Shown piece after piece: positions 1 through 12,200 of a stretch of 64,000 bases of DNA (position 1 is the stretch's first letter; each line of letters opens with the position of its first letter). This DNA is from Edaphochlamys debaryana. Its lineage: Eukaryota; Chlorophyta; Chlorophyceae; Chlamydomonadales. Position numbers and translations under genes: made by a program. The stretch is from the NCBI GenBank assembly GCA_016858145.1, contig JAEHOE010000029.1, positions 434,001 through 498,000 of the forward strand. Direction: 5' to 3'. The notes below the pieces were generated by a model. That model was not told the DNA's origin, did not search any database, and saw nothing but the letters and a program-made list of their open reading frames with translations.

Positions 1-819
1 CGGGTTGCCGTTGGTATGGCTGCTGCTGGTACCCAGGATACTGCTGCTGCGGCTGCTGAGCTGGCATGTACGGAGGCGGCGGTTGGGAAGGCGGTTGAGG
101 CCGGCCTGAGAGCGCCGCCAGGACAGACGATAGCGATGGGCCCTGCTGCGCTGGCGGCGGCGGCTGTGCTGGCGGCGGGGAGGGCCGCCGGTACGGTGGG
201 GGCTGAGGCGGCGGCTGCGGTTGGGAATCCGAATCGGACCAGCGAATATGTTGGCGGCCGCCAGCGCTGTACTGGCTCTGTCCGCCACCCCCATCCCCGC
301 TTCCATGGCGGTCCGGCGGCCGCTGATACGGCTCTTGCGGCGGCGGTTGGCCGTAGCCCGCTCCGCCGCCGCCAGCGCCGCCGCCGTAGCCCTGAGGGCC
401 ACCTCCGCCGTACCCACCGCCTCCGGGTTGAGGGCCCTGGCCGTAGCCCTGCGGGCCCCGGCCTCCGGCGGCGCCGTTCCCCGAGTACGCCCCGCCGTAG
501 GCCCCCAGGCCTCCAGCACCGTACGCCTGAGGGGCTCCACCGCCTCCGTAGCCCTGGGACGCAGTCCCTCGGTCCATGCGATCGCTCAAGCCACTCCGTC
601 CGAGAGTTAGACCGTTTCGCTCGCGATTCGGGTAGGGCTCGTAGCGCTGTTGCGCCGGGACATGGTCGCCTTGAGACCGGCGGTCATCGCCACGGCTTGC
701 CCGGCCTCCATAGCCGCCCCCGTCGCGCCCGGACGTTCCAGCAGGCCCGGGGTTGTAGCGCTCCCCGGCGCCGTACGGAGCCCGGCCCTGGGACGCCGGG
801 GGCGGCCGATCGCGGCCGT
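1..819 (-). CDS. Gly/Tyr/Gln-rich RGG-like protein, partial (continues past left edge)
   Basis: On the minus strand a single open frame runs from about 819 to the window edge. It follows an acceptor (TCGCAG|AC) just downstream of an in-frame TGA at 836-838, so upstream exons must exist. The translation is strongly biased: PYGAGERYNPG, GGYGGRASRGDDRRSQGD, then QGYGG-type repeats, then a Pro/Gln-rich segment ending in QQQYPGYQQQPYQRQP. Scattered RG/RGG, GYG and PQGYG motifs resemble the disordered tails of RNA-binding (hnRNP/FUS-like) proteins. No RRM or other folded domain lies in the window, so RNA binding is inference only. The long forward-strand frames here are shadows of this repeat. The first exons and start codon were not found between 820 and 1500. 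Confidence 0.6.
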
Positions 820-3239
820 CTGCGAGGCGTTGGGGTCAACGGGACGTCGGAGGATGATTGGGCCGGTCTTCGCGCGACCGTGCGATGCGGTCGGCTATAC
901 GGATGGGGGGTCCTTGCTGTGCTGCTATACGCTAAGGCCCTGGGCACTGGCCGTCCGGTCAAGCCAAAGAGGTGCGCATGGTTGCCGCTGATGGATATCG
1001 GGTGAACCCGAGCCGACAAGTGCCTGGCCCGCCAGCATGTTGCTCAGAACACATTAGCCCCTGTGCAACCCAGTTGCTGGCGCTTCTGTGCGTCGTTGCG
1101 CTGGGCGCCGCGGCCGCTCACCTCCGGCGGGGCGCCCGTCGCGCTGCCCATAGCCGGTGCCACGCATCCTATAACTGGTATCTCAAAACATCAAACGGAC
1201 TGGGAATGGGCTATGTTGGACCCATGTCCGCGACCAGTTTGTGCGCCTTCTGCCGTAGCGGTTTACACTATTCACGGTGTGGTGATACAGACTGCTATTC
1301 TGCCAACGAAGACGCCCGCTGTCGCGGGCCCTGCGGAGGCGTGACACGCACCGTACCCAACCTGTGTTTTCCCGGCCTCACCCGCCTTCCCCCCGCGAGA
1401 CTCACGCGCCTCTCGCGAGACTACGTGCTGCTGCCCACCATCGCCTTTCACGCTACCCGCCCGGCGCCCGCTGCGAAGGGTCATCGGTGCCCCCGGCGAG
1501 TTACATCGCGTGCTCCAGCACATGCGCCATGCTGACGTGCTGACATGCTGGCTGTAAGACGCTTGGCGTGCGAGGGCGCGTCCGGCCATTGCACGTGGGG
1601 CTACTACATTCTCTAGGTGCTTCTGCCACGTCCTAGGTGCTTCTTCGCGTGGATCTTGCGGCCCCACTGAACGTTGGCGACTTAGCTGCGTGCTTGGACG
1701 CCCCCACCCCCATCAGCCTTTGTACTACCTCTCTCTCTCCACCTGTGCCTTACTGTAGATCAACAACACCTATGACGGCAGGGTCTCGAGGTGTCATTGC
1801 AGGGTACGCAGCCATGGCAGCGCACCGGGATCGTGCGACCGTCTCCCGAACCCTGCTCGACCTCGACGTCCTATGGCGCCAAGCAAGCGTTTGTCCTGGT
1901 GAGCAGCACGCGAGCTATGGCCGCCAACCGAAACAGGACCAAGCAACAGACCCACTCAACCGTGCCGTTATTAGCGGTTTGCACCAGAGCGCGTGTACAG
2001 TCCATCCACCCGCGTTCAGTGCCGGCATACAGCTCCCGACGCTGTCCCCAACCTTGCAGCCCACCCTGTGCTAGCTTGGGCCGGAGCCGACCGTTCCCTC
2101 GCTGCACTTTGCTTATAACCTTGTGCCAGCTTGTCCGAAGTCCGCCGCCTCAATAAGGGCGACAGTGGAGTATCTGGGCCCCCCCCCCCCAAGACTCCCC
2201 CGACAAGCTCGAGTAGGTCCCCCTCAACATGTATTATCGATTCCCTGCCCCGTCGCGTAGGCCTGGACGTTGATGATCTGGACAGGTCAGGACTAGGGTT
2301 GCCGTAATTCTCAACCAATACAATTGAAGGATTAATGACGAACAGGAAGCACGAATGGCCCCTGTCGCAGGGCTCCCATCAAGTATTAATCTGGCCGGGC
2401 CTCAGGCCCAAAGCATCCGATTGTGAATCAAGAAACAGCGTCCTGCAACATTAAGCTAGTTGCTCTCATCAAGCAACAAGGCCTAAAAGCAAGCTGCCAA
2501 GTGGGGACACCAATGTCCCTGAAAGCTCACGACACAGTCCTGTACGGCAACAGGGATCACCCTCCTGTGGCTGCCACCCAACGTGGGAGGCACCAGGGCA
2601 CGCTCAACAACAGGATGAGCACCCCAAGACGCGCTCCGCACGTTCGACTCGAGAGTGAAACAAGCAAACCCTGGCATAGATAAGTGGCCCCAGCGATATA
2701 CGCACGTTGAGTACCAAGAAACCTCGACATGTGCGGGGTCAAGGATGTGAAGTGGCACGCTTCCAAAGTTGCGCCTCCGTGGAGCTTCAGAGCGTTCGAG
2801 CTGCTCGACAGTGCAGGACCTGCCCCGCACACCCGGGCATCATGTGTGCCCCAGCCTTCCCTCGTCAGACAAGGCACCCCCAGCCCCCCGGACCTCCGTG
2901 GGACCAGCATTCCCCGTCCTTTCAAGCCCCTCCAGTGGCTCCCTTCCCCTTACCCCCCAGTCAGTAGTAACGGTCACCATCAGCTCAGTCTGCCCGTCCA
3001 CCCCGTGCTCACGTCCTTCCAGGCAGGAGCGCCACAAGCCCGCGTAAAGGCGGCCGCCGGAGCTCATACCCCTCCTCCAGCTCGGCCCCCTTAGCCCCCC
3101 AGCCGCGTACGTCGCACATCCTCCCCGCGGGCCCCCTCAACCCCCTCCAGACCGGCCGCTTCAGTGCCCTTCAGCTCGGTAGGTTCCCTCAATCCCCTCC
3201 AGCCCGGTCCCCCTCAGTCCCCTCCTACTCGCCTCCGCA
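820..3239. other. Intergenic / untranslated stretch
   Basis: No frame here shows splice-consistent coding sequence. It must hold the 3' untranslated region of the receptor gene ending at 3240 and the 5' part of the RGG-like gene. The only TGTAA-type signals on the minus strand that I see (TTACA on the given strand) are at 1262 and 1501. 2960-3240 is a C-rich direct-repeat-like run of CCCCTCCAG/CCCCTCAG phrases that lies just past the receptor stop. Confidence 0.4.
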
Positions 3240-6200
3240 TCACACATCCTCCACGCGGTCCCCCACGCCCACCGTCGCCGCCTCCGCCGCCGCCAGCTCC
3301 CCCTCCGTCAACGGCGCCGTCACCGTCTCCGCCGCCGTGCTCGTACCGGGCCGCCGGCCGCCCATGCGCGACGGCGGCGGCGCCATGGTCCGTGGCACTG
3401 GCAGCAGCAGGGAACTCGACTCGCGCCTGCCGACGGCGCCGCCGCCGCCGCCGCCGCCGCCGTCGGCCACTGCCGCCAGCAGCTCCTCCTCAACAAGGGC
3501 GGCGTCGCTGTCGACGGCGGCGGCGGCAGCTGGCGCCGCCGACTGCCGCCGCTGCACGGCCGACGGACGGCGGCTGCCGCCCCGTGACGCGCCCGCCGCC
3601 GTACGGGAGTCGGCTCGGGCGAAGAGCGGCCCGGGGGCGACTTCGGCGTCGGCGGCAATGGCGGCAGGGGCGGCGGCGCCGCGGGGACTGCCGGAGAAGT
3701 TCATGACTTCATCGCCGCCGCCGCCGGCAGCCTTGATGGCGTCACCGTCAGCCCCGCCGCCGCCGCCGTCAACGCTCAGGCGCAATGCCGCCTCCGTCCG
3801 CTGACCCTCGAGCGCCTTCGCAGAGCCTCGGCTCGCGGGGCGCTGTGGCGGCGGCGGCGGCGGCGGCGGTGCCGCCGCCACGGCCACTCGGGCCTCAGCA
3901 GACGTGCGCGGCCGGGACATCAAAGGCGCTGCTGCCGCCGCCGCTGCCGCCGCCGCCGCCGCTGCTGCCGCCGCCGCCGCAGCAGTCACGGCCGGTGATC
4001 GGGGCCGTACCCCACCGCGGCTGGGCGGCGGCGGGGCTGCTGTGGTGATGCCGCTGCTGCGGCTGCTGCCGCGGCTTGGCGGCGGCGGAGCCGCCGCCGC
4101 GACAGGCGGTGGCGGCGGCTTGAGCTTGCTCAGTTCTGCGTCCTCAATCTCGTTGGCGTCGGGCGATCCCGCCGGCGCGGACCTCACCGGAAGAGATAGA
4201 GAAGCGGGGCTGAGGGGGCGAGCAGAGTTGCCGGCCTTGGGGCTTGCCGTACCGGCTGCCGGATCTGCCAGATTCACGGCGCTGATGCGCGGATTGGTCA
4301 GCTTGGGTGAGTCAGGCCAGGCCTGCAGGTCCGTCAGAATGGACGCCGACACGGCCGTCGCGCTTGCTCGTCCAAAGAGCGAGCTGTGTACGGCAGGCGA
4401 CATCAAGGGAGATGCGCCCGGTAGGGGAGATGCGCCGGGGAGGTTCATGGCCGCGGCATCGTCCAGAGCGGCCGGCGTGCTGGGCTGCGGCAGGTCGCCA
4501 TCGAGATTCATGGTCACTCTTTTCTTGGTGGTGTAGTCACTGCCGTACCCATCTCCGCCCCCATCCGTGGACTGGCCTCGCATGCTGCCGCCCGCGACGC
4601 CAGAATTGGAGGTGGTGCCGAGGCCGCGCTTAAATTGGTTGACGGCGGTTAGTACGGTAACCGCCGATACGACGGTGTTCTCAGACCTGTGCATGGCAGC
4701 GGCCAGCTCGGATGCGGCCTGCACGCCCCTGGCTTTCGTGAAAGCCGTCTTCATGATCTGCGATACAAGGTGTGGATGGATGGCACGATGGGTTCAGGCC
4801 TTGGCTTCGGGTCTCGAGAGTCTCGGCCGGGCCTCGGCCGCCTCGGCCCCGTTTGCCCGTCAAGTTGGGGGACCTCACCTCCACACCCCACCCATCCCCA
4901 GAGTCCCGCCCCGCCCTCGGCCTGCTCGGACCCGCTCGCCCTAGCGCCCGGGCCACTCAGTCCTGCACCCGCCTCCTGGCATAACCTGGCCCCGCCTGCC
5001 CTTCCTGCCCTCATCAACTCCATCCCCCAACCAACTCGCGCCTACGCACACCCGCACCCACCTCCTGACAGAACTCCCGATCCTCGTCATCGCACGAGCT
5101 GAGCCACTGAGCCACGGCCGCCTTGTGCTTATCCTGCGGAGGAGGACCGGGACACACGACTGGTTGAAGAAAGCCGACCGCACGTGCCTCCGTTCCACAT
5201 TGCCGGTGTCACGTCAGACACCGCCCAGCCCATGCAGCAGTGGGCGGCAAGGACCGTGCCAGCCCGCCGGAGCCCGCCGACCCCGCAGCCCCAGCCTGCA
5301 CAGCGGCGCGTAAGACACGTACGGCACACACACCTGTACGATGTAGTTCAGCTGCTGCTTGTGCTCCTGCTTGGTGTCGAAGAACTTGTCGTACAGCACC
5401 TGAGGTCGTACGGCGGAGCGGTGGGGCATTGCTGACCGCATGAACCTCTCCAAACAGCTGTCAGGCACGCCAACCTGCTACGCCCTGGGCCTCCCTGCTG
5501 CCGGTGGATGCAAGCGCTATTGATTGTTATGAGGCATCCCCGCTCGGCCCCTTGCACGTCCCAACATGGCGTGTGGCCTAGGCACCCAGGCACGACCCAA
5601 ACATGAAGCGCGTACCTCTGTGAACCCATTGAACTGCTCCCGCTGCTCCTCCTTGACTGAGACCAGATAATCTGCGAGGGCGGGGGTTACGGATTGTGGG
5701 CTGTGGGTTGCGCGTGGGGTTGGCGTGGCCCGATGGGGATCGACATCTTGCATGTGCTTGCAAGTGCGGAGGTGGGATCAAGACTTGCTCGCTTCCCTAA
5801 GGCTGCACGCCCAGCGAGCGTGCGCGTGAGCGAGCGTGTGCGTCGTACGGCAATGCTGCGCAACATGTACGGCATGGTACGTCGCCTCACCGATAGTCTC
5901 AGGGAAGTTGGCCATGAGATACCTGGAGCGGATGGGGATTTGGGGGTAAGGGGTTAGCCAAAGGAGGAGTGTCCTGGCGGGCACCGGGCAAACGGATTGC
6001 CGGGCAGACTACCTCCGGTTTGGGCGCCTGCCCCTTCACCTTGGCGTGTGTACTCACCTCCAGAAGCGCCCGACTTTACGGAGGGAGAGATACGACACCT
6101 CCGACGTTGGGTGCACGTAGTCGATCTGGCGTACGACAAGGATCAACGACCGGGGCCATCGTGATTGGAGTGCGTCACTCACGGTGACCCGGATGTTGCT

Positions 6201-9200
6201 CAGCGATTCACGTTGCCCATCCCAACTCCCCTCTGCACCTACCAGGATATTGCAAAGGCGGTGCCAGTCGGCCCACTCCGCCTCGTTGCAGCGTCTGAGC
6301 CAGCTGGGGGTGGGGGGTGGGGGGTGGGTCGATGTAGGACAGGGAGGGGCGTCAGAGGGCCGTCAAGGGCAGCGTGTAGAGAACCTGATGTTGACAAAAT
6401 CCGAGGTGCGGGGTCCGAGGCGGCCCATGCCGTGCTACTGCGGATACCGCAGGTTTCCTTTCTCCAATGCTACCCACTTGAATAGAAACACGGGCCCGAA
6501 GACTTCGTACACGTGCCGGAACTTCTGCACGCGCTGCCCCATCTTGTACGCGATGGGCCGGTGCTTGGACAGAAGCCACAGCGTGAGCACGCCGGAGACA
6601 ATCGCCTGCACGGAGTACGGCACACGGTCGGCGTCAGCGCTCATTGTACGGACAGGCACCGCACAACACCAGCAGCGCTCCACTGGAAGGGCTTGCTGGC
6701 TGTGGCAATGTGGCTTCGCCGCGTCCATTCCCAGTCCGTGCGCCTCCGCCGCCAGCGACCGCGCTCTCGCCCCTTCTCACCTGCACCACGGATATCGCGG
6801 CGATGCCGAAGGCTGCGAGGATGGCCGTCAGCATAAGGTACTGAGAGGGACAGGGGTGGAGGGCAGGGGCAGAGGGGTTCAGGTTAAGGCGGGTTGGGGG
6901 GGGGAGAGGGGGGTTTGGAAGCGGGGAGGCGAGGTGAAGGCAGGACGGAACCAGCAACAGGTACTTCGCAGCGAGCGGAGGAGCGGAGCACGGGGGTTGA
7001 GGGGGTACGCGTTGCACCCTCCTTCATGCATACATGCCCCGCATCCATGTTGCCTCCCGATCGAGATCCCGCAGCCCACTTGCTGCAGCCCTGTGCCCGG
7101 CGGTACTCCCCTTCCCCTCCTGTCCCCACCCATCGTCCTCGCCCCTCCTTTCCCTCCCATCCCTCAACCCGCTCTTGCCCATCGGTCAGTCCACCCTCCC
7201 TCGCTCCCCTCCCTCCCCACCCACCGAGACCGTGTTGCTCACGCCGTTGCCGACCAGGGGGTTGTAGAAGAGCAACCCCGCCACCAGGGTTGCTGCTAGC
7301 ACGCCGTCAGCGCAGGCCTGGGAAAGGGGAGGTTGGGCGTCAGGTGGGCACAAAAGCCGGTGTTCATTGCGTGAGGCTCGTGCGGTGTGTGCTGAATCTG
7401 CTGAACCTATGTCGGTAACGAGTAAAGCGGAACCCAAAAGCAAAACCCCGGAGCGCAAGCGCACGGACTTGCGCGCTGGATGAATGTTGTGTTTCAAACG
7501 GACAACGGCAACTGGGAGAGGCGAAGTGCGCGGGGTTTCCGTTCGGGGACGTGCAGTACTGCCGTACGGCATCCAGCTCACCTGCAGTACTTGGATCTGT
7601 TTGTCCACGTATGCCCTTGTTCCGATGTCAGCCAGAAGCACGCCCACTCTGGGGTGCGTGCAGAGGATGGATTTGGTAGGAGGGTGTTGGGGGAAAGGAC
7701 GACGCGGCACCCATCCAACCACCGTACACCAGTCCAAACCACCGATGTTTCAGTCCCTTTGCCGACTATGCCCCTACTCTCTCGCCACTGCCTTCACGCC
7801 GGGCCTCAGGACGGTGCGGCCTCACCCGATGAGCAGGCACAGCACGGCCTGGAGCGCTGGGTCGGTCACAAAGAGGGCCACCAGAACGAATCCGGTCCTG
7901 CAAGAGGGGAGTGTCGAGGTTGGCGGAGTCTCAAACGGAGCAGTAGTCACGGGTTGCTTACAGCTAGGAAGTGAGACTAGGCGAGAAGTGGGAGTTGCTC
8001 GTTTCGGGGTGGGCCTCGTTCGTACCTCTGCAGGAGGGTGACGATGTCGTACCAAAAGTGCTGCGCTTCGTACCGTTCGTACATCCATCCGAACAACAGC
8101 AGGGGGCGCTTGTCTCCCAGGGCCCGGTGCTTGCCGACCTTAGCGGTTCCGGACGGAAGGCAGAGGAGGGGGAGGCAAACTGAGAGGCGAGGGAGGGGTA
8201 TGAGGGGGCCATGCATAGCCTGACCGGTACGGGAGCAAGGGCAGCGCGTCAGGCCAGGTTCTTCCGTATTTCAGGTACGACACCTTCCGTACCTGGCGCA
8301 GTACGTGAGCGTACATGGACAGCAGGCCCAGCCTGCACAGGTGGATGGAGGGGGAGGGCGGCAATCGGCTTATCGAAACAATGGGGCGACTCAACCTGAA
8401 AGGAGGAGGTGTCTGAGCAAGGGCTGACGTGAGGAGCGCTTCCGCGTTGCCGCAAGCGTAGGGGCCAGAACAAGCGCACGGTCTGCCGTGTCAGAAGCGG
8501 CTCTCACGTGTACACCAGCAGTCCGGCTGTGCCCAGCATCATTAGGTTCCAGTGCTGTGATGAGGGGAGCAAAGGCGACAGGAAAGAAGCATAATGCAGG
8601 AGGCTCGACGCACGTGAAGCAGATGGGGGGACCTGCTAAGCCCTCAGCGTTGACACTTGGCGAAGCCTCTGTGCGCAGTGGCTTAGATCACCTTGGGCGT
8701 GTAACACATGTCGTTGGGCGATGCAGCCAAGTAGGATACGCCATTAATTGTCGTACAGTTGAAGGTAGAGAGGCAGTACTTGAGCAGTACCTGTACGGCC
8801 GGGGAGGAGCTGCTTATGGGTCCTGCCGTACTGCCGTCGAGTGAGGACAACCCCGGTTCGCCAATTGGACACACGCATGACGGTTCTCCCCTGCAGCTTC
8901 AGCAGTCCCGGCGATGTCAAGCTGCTCACCAGATACGCGATAGACAGGAAGTTGAGGGGAATGGCGCATCTCTGCATCATCGCGTCACGAAACTCCTTGA
9001 CGTCTGCGTTAGGGGATGCAAAAACGGGGGCGCCGTTTGCCGGAAACCCAAGCACTCGTGCAGGCTATCGCCTAATTGCGTCCTGCACGACATGTGCCTC
9101 CAGTGCGGGCCGTACCGTACGACAAATGCTCATGCATGACTCACCCAGCGGTACATCCAGGATGGCCCACATCACTTGGCGCCAGGGCGCCTCGTAAGCC

Positions 9201-12200
9201 ATTTTCAGAGAGTTGGCGGCGCGGACGGAACGCGTGAGTCCAATCTAGGCTCGGGCAGGGAAAGGGCAGGCACGCCGAGGCACGGATCACGTTAGGGGCT
9301 TTGTTAACCCAGCCAGCGGCGGGCGAAGACCACCCGTGACGTGAGAGTCAAGGAGACAGACTCTGCGAGGCGGGCTTGAGCTCGCGTCTGAAGCTCTCTC
9401 CGTGCGCCCAGGCTGAGACTGAGATTCCACAAAATCCGCTGATTCGCCGTACCCAAGATCTCAGCCCACCTGCTTGATCTTGTAGATCAAGTACGTCTCT
9501 CCGCACCACACGGCCACCAAGAGGGCCATGCCTAGGGGGAGCAGGAGCTGTGGAAGGACACGGGGATGCGCATGCAGGGGTAATGACAAACGGGGACGAG
9601 GTTACGCGAAAAGCAAGGCCAGCAAAGTGCAATCGTTCCTACAACTCGGGCGAGGTTCTATCCGCAACGCTGCTCTTGCGAGTAGTGAAGCAGCGCGCAT
9701 GCAGGGGACTCTCACGAACGTGAGTCAGCAGAAAGACGAGGCAAGGCGCGGGGGGCCGGTGCCAGGGTGCCGTCATTGGGATGCAAGCGCCCATAGACTG
9801 GAGTCTGACCGAAGTTAGTGGTGACCACACCCTGCCGAACAACGCCGTACAACGCACCTGCACCACCAGGTTGTGCTCGAAGCTCCAGCCGGGCACCAGG
9901 CACGTGGGCTCCAGGGAGTCCATCTCGAACGACAGTACGGCACTGAAGCTCATGATGCGGTACAGCTGCGCATTGAGAATAACAGCAGGTACGGCCGTAC
10001 GGCGCCGAGATGAGGGTCTGGACAATGGATGGCGGCCAAGATACACTCAACCACCCCACCGCCGCCCGCTCGGCATGCCTACCGCGGATGGCCAGCCCAG
10101 CGGGAAGCCCACGATAATTGAGAGCAGCTGAGGACAGGGCGACGGGGTAACCAAGAACGGTACTGAGTAAATAACGGAGCGGCAAAGGAGCAAAAGGGGT
10201 TGGGCGCCAAGGGCGCCGTACATGTTTGCCGTGCCGTGTAGTACGCACCTGGCAGAACGTTACTACAACCATCAGGGGTTCGACCGTGCGGGCAAAAGAT
10301 ACGTTGATCAGGATCCAGAGGATGGCCAGGACCATGAGGTAGCCAACCACCTGTCAGGGGGGGGGTAGACCAAGGACGGGTGGCAAGGGGGGGTACATTG
10401 AGGAAGGGGGCCAAAGAGTCAAGGCGTGTGGGGCAACAGCAGGTACAGCAGGTGGCCGAGAGGGAGAGCGCCGAGGTTGGTGTACGGCAGGACGGTGCAC
10501 CCTCCCTGGCGGGTTCTTCCCTAATCCCAACCCCTTCACGAGCTCAACCTTACCACTGAGCTATGGGGCGGGCAGCTGACGCAGCGGCCGAGGAACCTGC
10601 GTGGGTCATTACGGAGGCCGCCTCAGCGAGCGAATTTAAACAGCCGCTAAACGCAACCCGGAGGAGGAGGAAGAGGTTCAGGGCCACGCAGTCACAGCCG
10701 GCCTGACGAGAGCCCGCAGTCCCCTGCCCCTACCGCTTCGCGCCTTGCCATCACCTTGCCGTCACTTGCCACCCCATTGGACGGCACGCCCGCCCACAAG
10801 CACGCCCGCACACGCACACGCACCTGTATTGCCCCGGCGCGCAGTAGGCGCAATTCCCCCACCGCACACCACAAAACGCCACAACCCACATCAACCCACA
10901 TCCATCCACAGCAAGCTCAGACTCCAGCGCCCAGGCCCACCTGTAGTGCCCCGGCGCGCAGTAGGCGCACATGCGGCCGCTGTAGCCCTTCTCGCACGTG
11001 AAGTTGCCCGCACACACGGAGGCGGGGTTGCAGGGGTACATGGTGAAGGGGGCGTCCACCTCAGCATAGAAGCCCTGTGGGAGGGAGGGAGGTGGAGAGG
11101 GCCGACGCAGACGTGCATGTCGTTTTGTGGCCAACGGAAAAGGCAAAGCGTGGGGATCGAGAGGCAGAAAGCGGGAACCGGGACGGAGAGGTTTTGTCGC
11201 GCCCTCCCGTGATTCCTCATCCCGTTCGCTCAATTTCTTCTGAGCTGCACCTCCCCGCTTTGCGCTTTGCGCTGCGTGCTCATCCCCTTAGTCCCCTGCT
11301 CACCGCGAGGGGCATGGGCTTGGCGGTGCCCCCGTTGCAGAGGGCATTGTTGGGGCAGGCCTCGCACGGGAGCCCGGGCATGCCCTGCTGGTTGTAGAAC
11401 CCAGGCTGGGCGGAAACGGGGAGAGACGGGGAAAAGGGCAGGGCGCGACGGTTAGTTGGTGACATGGTGGTGTCAAAAGCAGATCACATGGCAACAGAGA
11501 ACCGTAGGACAGGAAGGCGCGCGGATGCAGAGCAGGATTATCGCAATCAAGGTGCTCAGTCCGCCACGGCCCGTACGCAGCCCCAGAGGCGAGGTGCGGT
11601 TGTGTTGCCCAGGTCAAGTCGGTCCGGGAGTGAACCCACTTAGTCAAGATGCCCTCACACACCCTCACCCCACACCCTCCTCCACCACCCGGACGCGCCC
11701 CTCCGCCCTCACGCACCTCGCAAGTGCAGTTGGATAGGTCGGTGGAGCCTCGCTGGGCCGTGAGGGTGTTGGCGGGGCAGGCCATGCATGACGCCGTGGC
11801 GGTGGTATTGGAATAAAAGTCCTGTTAAGGCAAACGCAACAGGTACCGTCGGTCAGAGCGGAGCAGAGTATACGGTCAACTCGTAACCAAGCCGTACGCA
11901 CGTGGCCTTGATATACCGTGCAGCCGCGCGCACGCGTGCGCGTGTGTCCGTACCTTGGAGCACAGCTCGCAGCTGGTACGGCCCGCGAACTCCTGGAACT
12001 CTCCTGAGGTCAGGAGAGGGGTGGAGATGAAAGGCGAGAAGGGCCGTGTGAGAGGGTGCCGTGGGTGACAGCGGCAGTGCCCGCTGAGGTCAGGGACCAG
12101 GATACGCGTAAACGCGTTCCGCAGCGGCCTAGGACCACAGCGAATTCCAGGGACGGAGGGACCCCTGCCTCTCCCTCTCACCGGGGTTGCAGGGCGTGCA

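Noticed and set aside
16..1005. 329-codon plus-strand frame
   Set aside because: Shadow of the minus-strand Gly/Tyr/Gln-rich exon; the minus frame gives coherent low-complexity protein sequence with an acceptor.
6184..7299. 371-codon plus-strand frame
   Set aside because: It overlaps three phased minus-strand exons of the receptor and the introns between them; composition is that of GC-rich antisense.
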